From Diospyros lotus (Eukaryota; Streptophyta; Magnoliopsida; Ericales; Ebenaceae), in NCBI RefSeq assembly GCF_014633365.1, contig NC_068352.1, forward strand, positions 25,081,310 to 25,145,309: a DNA stretch of 64,000 nt, written 5' to 3'. The first letter of the stretch is position 1; the number at the start of each line of letters is the position of its first letter. A program made the position numbers and the translations under genes. Of this stretch, positions 12,660 through 23,797 are shown piece after piece. The notes under the pieces were generated by a model. That model had not been told where the DNA came from, ran no database searches, and saw only the letters and a program-made list of their open reading frames with translations.

Positions 12660-13790
12660 TCTATATAATAAAACATGATGATTTTTAAAAATGTCTCAAA
12701 AGAGAGACATTTCAATGGCTGAGATCAATTTTTGATGGATTGATGGCGGGGATTAAATATTTTCCCACCCAGCAGCGATCTCACTGTCCCTCTCCCTCTC
12801 CCTCTGTCTCTCTCCCTCCCACCCACCCCCATCTCCAGCCCCCCTCTCTCTTTCTCTCACTCTCCCTCCCACCCACCCATCCCTTTCTCCAGCCCTTCTC
12901 ATACTCCAGCGAGGCTCCTCGCTGCTCAAACTCCATCGTAGCCTCCTCGTTGCTCAAAGCCGTCACGCCTCCTCGCTGCCTCAGCATCGTCGCAGCTGTC
13001 TCCAGCTCCATCTCATCCTTCTCATCGCCTCTGTTGAGTCGCCTCTGCTGCCTCAAACCTCAAAAGTATATGTATTTTGCATGGGCTCGCTGCCTCAAGC
13101 GAGAGAGAGCCCTGTCTGCGCACAACACACTTCTAAAATTGGAGGAGGAAGAAGATGTACATTGCACTTTTTGATCGAGAAATTGGGCATTCAGTGCTGC
13201 CTTGCTTCTTTAATCTTTATAATATATAGATTATTATATACATACATACATATATATATGCAAGCACGGTAGAGTGCTGCCTTGCTTCTTTAATCTTTAT
13301 AATATATAGATTATTATATACATACATACATATGGGTTTTGACTGCCTTGCAAGCACTGTGGGTTTTTCTTGACTTGGGGTTTCTTTGATCTGTGCGTTA
13401 ATTATGGTTTTGATGATTATGTTGTTGGGTTTCCTGTACATTAATTATGAGTTTTGACTGTTTGTATATAAAAGAAGCTTCTTGAGGGGCTGGTTGTGGG
13501 AGATAGAAGTAAGCCCGTAGAAGAAGGCATGGGTGGAAGGATCGGTGCCCTGGAGAAGGAAAAATTAGGGAAGGAGCAGGGGGAATAGAAGTATAGGGGA
13601 AGAAGAGAGGGCAAATTGGATAAAGAGAAGGAAAAATTCCTTGGTATTTGTGAAATGGATGGCCCGATAAATGAGAGTTGAGCATCTTAGTGGGTGTGTA
13701 GTGTAGTGAAGGGAAGGAAGAAATCAGAATGGAATGGGGATATGCCCAGTCATGCATGTTTGTTTTTCAGCTTCTCTCTCTCTCTTAATG
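12660..13790 (+). mobile_element. 5' part of a second Helitron carrying a host gene fragment
   Basis: It starts TCTATATAATAAAACATGAT exactly where the preceding Helitron ends, giving a head-to-tail junction. A CT-rich leader (12,780-12,900) follows. From about 13,110 to 13,440 it matches the Helitron at 53,294-56,052 (54,127-54,400). No hairpin plus CTAG end is visible before 14,384, so the right end is lost or unrecognised; the end given is approximate. Confidence 0.6.
13193..13332. repeat. Tandem duplication, 80-bp period
   Basis: AGTGCTGCCTTGCTTCTTTA at 13,193 recurs at 13,273, followed in both by AATATATAGATTATTATATA and CATACATACATA. The homologous Helitron near 54,210-54,260 has a single copy, so the duplication is local to this element. 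Confidence 0.8.
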
Positions 13791-14383
13791 GAATAGGGAC
13801 ATCAATATATTATGCAAAATATATATAATTTTTAATATAGAAACAACTAAACAAGGTGGTTCTATACAAAATTTCATATAAATGGTGTTTGTTTTTCATT
13901 AATTATATTTAAAAATAATTATTGGAGACAAAATCCAATCCCTTGCTTTGCTATTGGGATTAGGCCTAGCTTTGACGGGTAGTCTTTCAAAGAAAGAAGC
14001 CTCGAGAAGGGTCAAAGGGGGGGGGGGGGGGGGGGGGGGGAGTTGGGGTGCTTCAACTTCACCATCGTTCATTTTAAATGTTGTTGAGCTAGAAACTTTC
14101 CCATGTCTCAATTAAAATAATTCTCAAAATGGTTTTTTTTTTTATTCTCTGAGTTGGTCCAAATTGAGGGCTAGCTACCCTTTGGAATATGTTAGCCTCA
14201 TTCTATGTTCAATATTCATCCTTGAATTTTCAATTTTTGAAAACCCTCGTCTATATAAAAAAAAACAAAGTTACTGATTTTTTTATTTAAAAATTATATT
14301 CATACAATAGTATCAATGAGCAATAACTGAATTTCAACTTCTCAATTAATGCATATCAAACTTTTATTCTCCGTATGCATATA
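13791..14383. other. Non-coding, with a 24-nt G homopolymer
   Basis: A run of 24 consecutive G lies at 14,017-14,040. It could form a G-quadruplex or be a sequencing/assembly length error. No gene is supported; the frames through the run (poly-Pro or poly-Gly) are artefacts. Confidence 0.6.
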
Positions 14384-15175
14384 TCTATATAATAGAGAAT
14401 GATTTTGAAAATATATAAAATATATCAGAGATACATTTTATTTATATAGTTGAGATTAAGCAACAATCAGAGTTGAGTTCAGGGTTAGGGTTTGGCTGAG
14501 AGTACATTTTAGTTCCCACCCAACAATCATCTCTTTCTCCCTCTCTCTCCCTACCTTAGCTTTTGCCTCTCATTTCCTCTCTCATCTTTTGCCTTCATCA
14601 AAACTTACTTCGATTGTGGACCACTCTTACCATTGTCCACTTCAGTTATTCTTACAGTAATTTTTTGTTTTTGTTTTTGTCTCTCTATATTTTTGTTGAT
14701 GGTTGTGTTTGGGAATGTCCAGGATATATACACACAGAAGCACATATATGTACACCCTCTTGCTCTCATATATATAGCCTTACTTGCTCTCATTGCTGTC
14801 GGTGGCCGATGGTTGCCATCACCCTCAAACACACACATACACATATACACACACAAGCACACACATATATATATATATAAATATATACACTCACATCTAT
14901 CGATTAACCCTTGGTAGCAACCGATCCATAGCCCCAATCAGTGGCGATTGGGGTTCGAGAAACCCCTGACCCGTGGTGTTTTAGGGCTTCTCAAGCCCCC
15001 GATCAAGGACGGTTGGGGACTCTTCAATTTTTTTTTAAATTTTTATTTTTTAAAAAAAGTAATAATTAATTTTTAATAAATTCTTCACAAATTTTAACAT
15101 AATATGTATAATTTATAATTATATTTTAATCTTAATATTATTTAAATTGTACCTTTGGGTACGGGTATATGCTAG
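14384..15175 (+). mobile_element. Small non-autonomous Helitron
   Basis: The 5' end TCTATATAATAGAGAATGAT follows an A. The 3' end is hairpin GTACC-ttt-gGGTAC (15,149-15,162) followed by CTAG (15,172-15,175) and a T. At 792 bp it has no helicase or Rep coding. It has a leader with CT-rich and CACACA tracts and a GC-rich block near 14,930-15,010. Confidence 0.85.

Positions 15176-15228
<53 letters not shown>
15176..15228. repeat. Compound (TA)n(GA)n microsatellite
   Basis: A run of TA units is followed directly by a long AG run, immediately right of a Helitron 3' end. Short frames across it are artefacts. Confidence 0.85.
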
Positions 15229-15231
<3 letters not shown>

Positions 15232-15739
15232 CCGATAGCGACCCGAGAAGGAGCGAGCGATGGTGAGACTTCGGGGTCGACACCGAAAGAAAGAGCGATG
15301 GCAACTGAAGGAACGATGGACAACGACAAGGCTAACACTAGGAGCAGCAACTTAACCAGTGTGCATGAGTGACAGTGGAGGAAAAAACCAGAAAAATGAA
15401 GAAGAAGAAGAGAAGGAAAATGGGCATTGGGCAGTGTTCCTTTGGGGATGTGTGCGACGTGGGCGGCCGAGCAACTGGTTTTTTGCCTCTAGAATGTAAG
15501 GTTGCTGGTCACTAGAATTGGAAGTGCATTTCTATTTGAAACACGTTTTCAACATGTTTAAATAAATTGCAAAATGGCTTCTCATACGTTTCGCAATTTA
15601 CAGAAATGCCCAAAATTTGTTTCTAGACGTTTTAGCCGTCTCCAAAACAAGAAACGGTTTGAAAATGCCGAAACGAAAAACGATTCAAAAATATCGAAAC
15701 GACACCTTGAACGCATTTTCGTGCTACCTAGGTGGAAAC

Positions 15740-16540
15740 TATCTTTTTAAGTTCGGTCACGTTTATTGTCCGTCTCAACCTACCACCTCTGCCCATCTTC
15801 TTACAACATATGATACTCCAATTTACTGCAACAAAAATGGTGTATGACATGTCAATTGTGGTGGGAAATAATGCTTGTGTTGTGTTGGCGACTTTTCTTC
15901 AGTGTTATTTGTTCAAATTCGATTGCTGAGTTCAATATGAGCGATGCCATGAAGTCATTCAGAAGTATTAGATTCTGGAATTTGGACATTTATTTATTTA
16001 TTTGTTTCTTCATGTGCTATAATAAGTAATAACAAGACATCCATAATCAGTGGAGTATGATTTTCACTTTGGGAATTCAGAATTCTAATATCAAAACCTT
16101 TATATTAGACCCATGAGTTTGTAGTCATCGATATTCTTCTAATTTAATGAGTTCTACTTTCAACCAAAGTAGAAATTCTGTAGAATTTCTTCCAGCTACT
16201 CAGTCCCACAACGAAGTTTCACTAGATTACATACGTGATTTAGACACCTGCTGGCCAAATGAAGAAGATAGCAACTCATATTCATCAGAGCTATCTGTTT
16301 TTTTAAAAAAATGATTTCCCCCAATTATGCCAATAATAATAATAATAATCATGATGCCAAAAAAGATAAGGGAGATCCAGCAGCAAGGGCAGCAAAAAGA
16401 TGGGTTATTGTTGTTCATATCATCAATTAGAGTCAGAAAGACCAACCCAAGTAGCCAATCTGTTCCGCAGAATTGATTTTTAATTAATAGAGAGAAATAG
16501 GCTTTTGCACTGTACAATCTAATCTACATCCATTTGCTCT
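15740..16540. other. Unit A spacer downstream of the minus-strand WIP
   Basis: No gene is seen. The sequence is co-linear with 51,329-52,170 in unit C, and in part with 22,740-23,370 and 59,267-59,600. This shows a shared duplicated unit. (AAT)n-type runs occur near 16,330-16,350. Confidence 0.7.
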
Positions 16541-16619
16541 TTCTATGCTCGGCTCACAAATTGGTGAATCCACAGAGCATAGAGATGTGTAATTGGATCG
16601 AGCAATTAGGGCTTAGGGT

Positions 16620-16895
16620 TCAGTTGGGACCCCAACAGCTCAAGTACATGACTTTTCTCAGCGACTCCTCCGACTGCTTGGCCTTCTCCTCCATCGCTAA
16701 CTTGCTGGACGACGACACCACCGCCGTCGTCGGAGAGGACAGCTTCTTGACCTGAGAGAAGGACCTGAGATTGGTCCTGGCGTGCTGGTGTACGGATCTT
16801 ATAGTGTAGTTCCACCTGCAGAAGCCCTGATCCTTCAGCGCCTCCACCACTCCCACGGCGGCCGCCACCGTCCAAGCTCTACTCGACGACGCCAT
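16620..16895 (-). CDS. Wound-induced protein (WIP, DUF3774 family), unit A
   Basis: This 91-residue, single-exon protein belongs to the plant DUF3774/WIP family of small wound-responsive proteins; the molecular mechanism is not established from sequence. Residues 6-35 hold the conserved helix-like [19 protein letters not shown] followed by [11 protein letters not shown] Ser/Thr-rich linker follows, then an acidic/basic segment and the conserved ending LRKVMYLSCWGPN. There is no signal peptide or membrane segment. I chose the MASSSRAW start because it aligns with paralogues at 52,513 and 59,947; an in-frame ATG 30 bases upstream (16,925) would add ten residues not seen in the paralogues. It was originally divergent to a plus-strand WIP, of which only the promoter remains (19,190-19,302). 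Confidence 0.93.
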   Translation of the reverse strand: MASSSRAWTVAAAVGVVEALKDQGFCRWNYTIRSVHQHARTNLRSFSQVKKLSSPTTAVVSSSSKLAMEEKAKQSEESLRKVMYLSCWGPN

Positions 16896-17039
16896 AGTCT
16901 CTCTCTTCTTCGCCGCCTTCTTCAAAGTCTATTCTTGTTAATTTCTTCTGATCTTTGCAATCTCAAATTGTTCGCTCTCAGTTGCAAGCGAGAAACTGTT
17001 CGTTCACAAGACTTGAGATGAAGATTAAGTGGCATAAAC

Positions 17040-17062
17040 ATATACACACATATATAAATAGA
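17040..17062 (-). promoter_or_regulatory. TATA-containing promoter of the unit A WIP
   Basis: On the minus strand the segment reads TATTTATATATGTG, about 155 bases before the ATG. The same position in units C and D has a long (TA)n run. The intervening leader, including TTGCAAGCGAGAAAC in plus orientation, is conserved among the units. Confidence 0.5.
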
Positions 17063-17160
17063 GAGAGAGACCACAGAAATAGCTAGTCTGGGGGCAAAAA
17101 ACCAGGGGCTGGGCGCTATGGGCTTTATCACTGTTTTGGGAGACTTCCAAAGACATTTTT

Positions 17161-17416
17161 GGTCCAAAATGGTGAAATCGCTCACCCGGCGTCCCTACAC
17201 CTGACCCGACAGGACGTGGGGGGGGTTAATCATGGTGACCCAACCGGACGCAGTGGCTAGATCCGGGCTCACCGCGTACAAGGAGCTCCCTCACTTTAGA
17301 GAGAGGTACCCCACACTGCCGCTTGCGAGACTTGATCCTCGGTCTTGGTCCAAGATTCACTACAGAAGGCACTTTGTGCCCCTTTCTTGACCAACTGGGC
17401 TGTCCATGCGGGACGA
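17161..17416 (-). mobile_element. tRNA-derived SINE with 20-bp target duplication
   Basis: The 256-bp insert is flanked by perfect copies of AGACTTCCAAAGACATTTTT (17,141-17,160 and 17,417-17,436). On the minus strand it starts near CCCGCATGGACAGCCCAGTT, with an A-box-like GCCCAGTTGG, and has a B-box-like GGATCAAGTCTC (plus 17,322-17,340). These are the two internal RNA polymerase III promoter boxes of tRNA-derived SINEs. Units C and D lack it at the equivalent place. Confidence 0.88.
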
Positions 17417-17702
17417 AGACTTCCAAAGACATTTTTATTGATATACGTGGACGATTGTTACTAAAAATTATTTAATTCAAAAGAAAATTTATTTCCTTAG
17501 AGATTGATTTCCTTGAAGAAATAAAAAAGGATTGTTTTGGTATTTTAATTGTCGGCACTGAGGAATTCACCCATTGTTTTGACTCAATCCGCCCAAGGCC
17601 GGAGTATTCGGATTTGGATTCGGGAGTGAAAATCAAGCGTCCCTTTGTCCCAATTGGAATTCCAAGTACAACCCTCACTTTATACTCTCTATGGGTACAA
17701 CC

Positions 17703-19178
17703 CCTACGTTTATTGTTGTGCCTTAAAAAGTGTGATGTAAATAATATTAAAATTAAAATATAATTATAATTTATATGTATTATATTAAAATTTATGAAAT
17801 TTTTTAAATAATTTTATTTATATTAGACTTTTTACAAAACTTAAATACGAAATAAACATATAAGATTTATTAATATTACAAATCAAAATATAAAAGCAAA
17901 TAAAAAATAATTATAAGCACTGAACAAAAAATAGAAATTAAAATTATTATATATTTGTTAACGTTTTATAATAAAAAGAAAAAAAAATACTAAATTTTTA
18001 TAACAAAACACATCAATAAAGTAATAAGTATTCTACAATCTGAGCAAATTAAATTAAAAATTAAATATTAAATAATACATACCAACCGCCATAGTCGGGG
18101 CCATCAACCCGGGGGCAACCCCGGTTCGAGGTTGAAAAATCTTGGGTTCCCGATCGTGAGTTGTCAAGAACTTTTGTGTTCCCAAACCTTAAGTTCTGCA
18201 ATCATGCATGGTTGAGAATTCTTTGATTTTTATATTATTTTAATTTAAAAAAAATATTATGCCTAAAATAAAAAATAGAATTAATAAAATAAATAAAATC
18301 TTTTTAAATATTTGCATATTTAAATAACTCAATATAGGATAGATTAACCAATTTCACATTTCTTTAAATCTCAAAAATTCAACACCTAAAGAGAAAAATA
18401 TTAAATTTCCTACTTTGATATCATTATTTGAATAAAATTTTACACTAAAAATAGTATTTGATCATCAATGATTTAAAAAAAAATTATTTCTTTTGGAATT
18501 GAATCATCTATGTCAATTTCTTATACATTAAAACTTATATTGTTCGTGTTTTTTTATTTAAAACTTATATGATATTTCAAAACTTACACTATTGATATTT
18601 AGAATATTTAAAAATTAAGTATTAAATTCTCTTAAAATTAGAATATTTAGAATGATACTCTTTAAAAAAAAAATCATAGTCTGTGATACTTTTTATTTTA
18701 CAGTGGTCGAGTAGACACAAATTATAATTGCAATTTTATCTTATTAATAGGCATATATAAATAGACACAAATTATAAGTGTAACATTTCTAATTTTAAAT
18801 AACGATTAAGGAAAAATTTAAATATCAATTATTGTTTCTAATTTTAAATATTTTATCTAAAAATATTTTCACAAAAAATAAAAAATAAAAACAATGAAAA
18901 GGAAATATTGTAGAATGTTACAAAGACATGTACCGTAACATAGGGAGAAGAGAGAGAAGAGTGGAGGTCTATGAAAGAAAGAAAGAGAGAGTGAGGGAAT
19001 GGGTGGGTAGGTCTGTGAGGGAGAGAAAGAGAGAGGGAATGAGAGAGGATGAGATGGTTTTGAAGGAATTATTTTGGTATTTGGTCTTAATTATTGATCA
19101 ACATTCAAAATTCATCTTAGCTATAAGATCACAATGTATTTTAGACATTTCAACAATTGTTCTATTTTATTATATAGA
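17703..19178 (-). mobile_element. Minus-strand Helitron, non-autonomous
   Basis: Read on the minus strand it begins TCTATATAATAAAATAGAAC (5' end at 19,178, preceded by A). It has a CT-rich leader (18,950-19,060) and the family internal repeat (18,100-18,250). It ends near 17,703 with a degenerate AATATTATTTACA stretch, a weak hairpin and GTAG in place of CTAG. The left boundary coincides with the loss of unit sequence shared with units C and D. No RepHel coding is present. Confidence 0.6.
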
Positions 19179-19189
19179 TACATATATAT

Positions 19190-19302
19190 ACACTTTGTAT
19201 TAGTTGCCGCCTTCAACGTGACTTCATCTATCAACATCAATACTTCTGAACACATCTTTGTTAGATTAGATTCGCTCAAATCTTTTTGCCTCAAAGATCA
19301 GA
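19190..19302 (+). promoter_or_regulatory. Orphan promoter and 5' UTR of a lost plus-strand WIP (unit A)
   Basis: The stretch from the TATA-like run through ACTTCATCTATCAACATCAA and GCCTCAAAGATCAG matches the leader of the intact WIP at 60,772 (about 60,630-60,745). It stops about 25 bases before where the ATG would be and joins retrotransposon-like sequence. No WIP coding follows. Confidence 0.8.
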
Positions 19303-22020
19303 CTCCAAAAAATCTTGTCACCAATATGGTCATATCCCCGCCTCAAAAACCAAAGGGCCATTCCTACCATGACCAATCAAGGAGTCCCACGTGCTAATAG
19401 GAACACCCAGACGACGAAACGTTTCGCAAAAGTAGCACGCCTAGCGCCGTCGAAGTGTTGTCTCATTTATAACCTTGAATCTTGTGCTACGCGCACAATT
19501 CCCCCGAACCTCTGCAAACTCTAGAATCTGCACTCCAAAACACTCTCCCCTGAACCTTAAGATCGCGCACCGACCATAGCACTTAACTTAGGAACCGTTG
19601 CGTCAACGTTTGAGGGCCTTGACTCGGCTAGGAAAAAACGTGACACACTAGAAAGAAAACAAAGGAGACGTCTTACGAAAAAGAAAAGCAATTGGACATT
19701 TCATTATGAGTAGCAAGTTAAAAGGTGACAAAAATAGTAGGTTGCAATATCACAAGTCCTGATAAAATCGAGTTACCAACAGAACACCAAGAAATCTATG
19801 CTACTGTAAAAGAAGAAAGCAACAAATCAGCCCAACTCGGCCCGATCCTTGGCGTTGTTAGCAACACTCTCCTTGGCTTGATTCACCTCGACTGTGGGAG
19901 TTCCCTTTGAAGTCCCAGCGCGCTCCTTTTTGGTCGGGTCAACAAGTCAACTGCCTTTGACCCTCATATACGGCTTGCAAGGCTGCAAGTCTAAGCCTGG
20001 GAACAAAGTCCAAACATGGAGTAGGGCTTCCTTGTAGCCCTCCAAATACTCGCCAACAACCTCCATCATTTGAGCCTTGCCAACCTTTGCCATCGATCGG
20101 GCGGCCTTGAGCGCCGCTTTCAAATGTGCAATCTCCCGCCTTCGAATCGCGAAGCTCCGCCCTGGCATCCTCGCGTTAGCGGCCGAGTCGACTTATGACC
20201 TCATGACAGCAAACTAGCGACACCTTTGCCCCCTCAAACCGTCGACTCAAGCCGGCCGTCACCTTGACTACTTCATCCTCCACCCTACTTTTTGCCATAT
20301 CTTGGATGCGTCTTATCTCTTCTCAATGCGACCGCTTGAAAGCAGCCATCTCTGATTGGAATCTGAACTCCAATGCTAGACATTCTACCAAAACCCCATA
20401 GCCCTATCTTCCACCTAGCAGTATGCCACCTGATGACCCCCTGAGGCAGAAGGATCAGACACACCCACAAAAAGCACGCCAATGGACGACTCGATCCCCT
20501 CAGCATTCCTTGGGCATTTCCCAACCGACGACCATTCTTCACCAGTAACAAGTCCTCTGAAAGGTAGCGCCAAAACGACACCAAAAGCAGTCAGAAGAAC
20601 CAAAGCAGCGACAGAAGATATAGGATCAGCCGCCGAATGAGGGATATCTCCCTCGATGGCGTCGTTAGAAATCTCTCTTTTTCTCTCAAAGATAGCCTTC
20701 AACATTTTCCTACTAAGACGGGGAGCCATTTTTACCTGTAAGAACGATTAAGAAGAAAGACTTAGAAAATAACGCACATTTGACGCAAGGAAGAAGAAAC
20801 GATAGAAAACTCAGAAGAGATGGGACGCACCCTTTATACTATTCCCATACGTTGCGTCCAGAAGAAAGCAAAACGCCATCAGGTGCTTAGCAAGTGCTAG
20901 AGGCATGCCACCTGTCACGTACCTATCGCATATTCAAATATTTCGAGGGAAATCATGAGCCGCCATTCATACCTATGACAATGCGCCTTCTTAGCATAAC
21001 GCTTCATACCCCGAAGTTCCACACGTCATATACTAGAAACATCAAGGAACTTTCTCCACCATCGGATCCGATCCCTATCTTGCAAGGATTGGGAAGACGG
21101 CCATAACTAAAGTGCCACCCCCCAGAAGTATCCCAAAACCTCAACAAAGGTATCTTCCTTCCGAGTTTGGATAACAAAAATATAACAAGAGCTTGGCCGC
21201 ACCTTGAGCACGTCCCAATAGCAGCACAAGACTCTGTCGATGCACATTCAAGATAGCCAGCCAGCCACCACACCCAGACATTACCTCGGCCCTTCGGGCA
21301 CAACACCTTGAATCCCAAAACCACGCATGTTACGAGTCAGTATACGAAGAAAATTACTTTACCATGGAGGTCGGATCGACTTCAAACAACTCCATAGCCA
21401 ACATTTATTCGAACAAAACCAAAGTCAGCTCGGTCGTCCACCTCGACCAGATTGTAATGACAATCCAACTCTCCAAAACTAGAAAATGTAGCAAAATTGC
21501 CTAAGCCTCCATTCTCTAGGTCAAACGCTCACTTCACGAGCATCCGACCTGGGGAGGCTGTGGATCGTCTGGGCCCAATCTTGATCTTCTCTCACGGCCC
21601 ATCTTTGGGCCCAATCTCAGCCCATCTCTTGGTTCTGCGTCAGCCTGTCGCAACATCATTGTTACCCTTACTGGGTATCCACGCGGCCGCCCCAGATCCC
21701 ATCCTCATTAATGGCAGATCACATCCACATCAATGAGGGTCCCGTCGTCACTATGCTACCACTTGAGAACCTCCACCGGCTCCGGATAGTCAGTCTCATT
21801 ACCTATAGACGCACGACTCATGCATGCGAGATGACATCTCCTTCTTCTATATTAACCAACTCTTTTCAGAACCAAAGCATGTTCTGCCATCTGATTTACT
21901 GATACACTCCCTCTTTTCTTATTCTTTCTCACTCGAGCATCAAAATACTTGTAGGTGTTAACCATCGGAGCCCACACCTTACCGTTGCAACCCCGCCTCC
22001 GATCGCCCCCTTTTCAGGAA
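19303..22020. mobile_element. Degenerate LTR-retrotransposon remnant
   Basis: This region is clearly more GC-rich than its surroundings and non-homologous to the paralogous unit. It contains LTR-like transcription-end motifs (for example CATTTATAACC near 19,470 and CACTCGAGCATC near 21,930) and a broken minus-strand frame. I could not find matched LTRs or a target duplication, so the boundaries are those of the foreign sequence, not of the element. Confidence 0.45.
19947..20729 (-). pseudogene. Broken retroelement-type open frame
   Basis: Two in-register pieces on the minus strand (20,729-20,415 and 20,168-19,947) are separated by stops and frameshifts. The second piece is helical and charged, with EYLEGYKEALLHVWTLFPGL and LDLQ. 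This resembles the C-terminal pattern of plant retrotransposon accessory ORFs I recall, some of which are antisense to pol. No enzymatic domain is visible. The identification is tentative. Confidence 0.35.
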
Positions 22021-22739
22021 GTAACAATACATGTATATGTATTAAGTTAATTAAATTATAAAAAAATATTGATCTTCCACAGTTTTTTAAAATTTAGATT
22101 CTGTTCTTAATTTTGTCTGGGTGGGATTCTAAAAAAAAAAATTGGCACAATCCACGTGTAGCTCTTCTTTTATTTGTTTGGTTGGTAAAAAACACAAATT
22201 TGATTTGATGGTGGGACAGAGAAGGACTATATCCTGCTTTTAACTTCTTCTTTTTTTGGGTACCTCTTTCCTAATCTGATTGCTGATGTTTGGACAATTT
22301 TGCTAATTTATTTCATGTTAGTTTGGAAAAGAAAAAAAAAAAAATTGTGTCCGTCCTCTTTTATTAGACTCTTTCACCCCATAATGCCGCAACCTAAAGT
22401 TTTCTAATAATTTACTCATTTTTGGAGTCAAGACCCACCCAGATTCCACCGACGGAGTTGCATTTGTTTGGTTCATGTTATGATTCGGCATGTTTTATTT
22501 CTAAAATTATGGCTCGTTCATTCTAAATTATCATTACACTCGAACAAACACAATTCATGAGCACTTCTTACTACACTGTTATTTTGTACAGAATTTTTGT
22601 TATTATTATTGATGGAAATTATTGTGGCCTAGAAATTTTTTTAAAAAAATACTCCCTGAAGCTTTTTATAGGCCATGTGTGTCCTAGGACATTTAGGACT
22701 TGGTTTAAATAATTGGATTCGAGATCAAATCTCCACTTG
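22021..22739. other. No gene seen
   Basis: Ordinary A+T-rich DNA with short A and T runs. Homology with unit C begins only at about 22,740 (TCTTCTCCAGTGTTATTTG). Confidence 0.5.
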
Positions 22740-23435
22740 TGGTGACTCTTCTCCAGTGTTATTTGTTCAAATTCGATTGCTGAGTTTAACATGAGTGATG
22801 CCATGAAGTCATTCAGAAGTATTAGATTCTAAAATTTGGACCTCTTTTTTTTTTTGTCTTGTGCTATATAGTAAGTAATAACAAGACATCGATAATTAGC
22901 CTTTAGTTAGTGATTAAACTACTATAACTTGAAATTTGCATAAGTAAATTATAATTTTGATTTTGAAATTTGTATGAGTAAATTATAATTTTGATTTTCA
23001 ATTTTTTGTCTTGCACGATAAAGTAAAATTTTCACCTATAATTTAATTTTTATGTCAAAATCTATGAGACACGCAACAAAAATAATCCCAAGACATCGAT
23101 AATTAGTGGAGTATGATTTTCACTTTTGAGAATTCAGAATTCTAATATCAAAACCTCTATAAGAATAAGAAAGAGATAAACTTATTATGCATTAGACCCA
23201 TGAGTTTGTATTCATCGATATTCTTCTAATTTATTGAGTTCTACTTTCAATTTGACTCAGAGAGAACAACTCAAGTTGCCAATCAGTTCCGCAGAAATTG
23301 ATTTTTAATTAATAGAGAGAAATAGGCTTTTGCACTGTACAATATACATCCATTTGCTCTTTCTATATGCTCGGCTCACAAATTGGTGAATCCACAGAGC
23401 ATAGAGATGTGTAATTGGATCGAGCAAATTAGGGT

Positions 23436-23711
23436 TCAGTTGGGACCCCAACAGCTCAAGTACATGACTTTTCTCAGCGACTCCTCCGACTGCTTGGCCT
23501 TCTCCTCCATCGCTAACTTGCTGGACGACGACACCACGGCCGTCGTCGGAGAGGACAGCTTCTTGACCTGAGAGAAGGACCTGAGATTGGTCCTGGCGTG
23601 CTGGTGTACGGATCTTATGGTGTAGTTCCACCTACAGAACCCCTGATCCTTCAGCGCCTCCACCACTCCCACGGCGGCCGCCACCGTCCAAGCTCTACTC
23701 GCCGACGTCAG
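23436..23711 (-). pseudogene. WIP (DUF3774), unit B, start region replaced
   Basis: The coding sequence from Ser-3 onward (SASRAWTVAAAV to CWGPN) is intact and nearly identical to the 52,238 and 59,672 copies. The native ATG-GCG is missing: at 23,706-23,711 the sequence switches to the inverted 3' half of another WIP gene. An upstream in-frame ATG (23,726) lies within that foreign piece and would give MSSLFLT before SASRAW. The promoter and leader are gone, so expression would need a new promoter. I call it a pseudogene; translation from 23,726 cannot be excluded. Confidence 0.85.
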
Positions 23712-23797
23712 GAAAAGCGAAGACACAGAGGGCGAAGCGGTCGGAGGAGACGATGAGGAAAGTCACGGAGCTCAACTGTTGGGGTCCCAAATTGTGA
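23708..23797 (+). pseudogene. 3' fragment of the divergent plus-strand WIP, unit B
   Basis: Reading plus, the piece encodes the family ending with RAKRSEETMRKVTELNCWGP, stopping at TGA 23,795-23,797. It matches the last third of the 60,772 gene and its 3' flank. The 5' part and the whole divergent intergenic region (about 825 bp in unit D) are deleted, so the two genes are joined head to head. Confidence 0.85.

Larger units (their letters stand above)
775..15731 (-). mobile_element. hAT-family DNA transposon enlarged by nested Helitrons
   Basis: The left end begins CTAAGTAGCACG and the right end, read inward, begins CTAGGTAGCACG (11 of 12 match). The flanks are GTGGAAAT (767-774) and GTGGAAAC (15,732-15,739), an 8-bp duplication with one mismatch, as expected for hAT. 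The paralogous locus has one uninterrupted GTGGAAAC at 51,321-51,328, the empty site. A hAT dimerisation-domain remnant sits near the left end on the minus strand. The original element is 775-2,148 plus about 15,176-15,731; the rest is later insertions. Confidence 0.82.
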
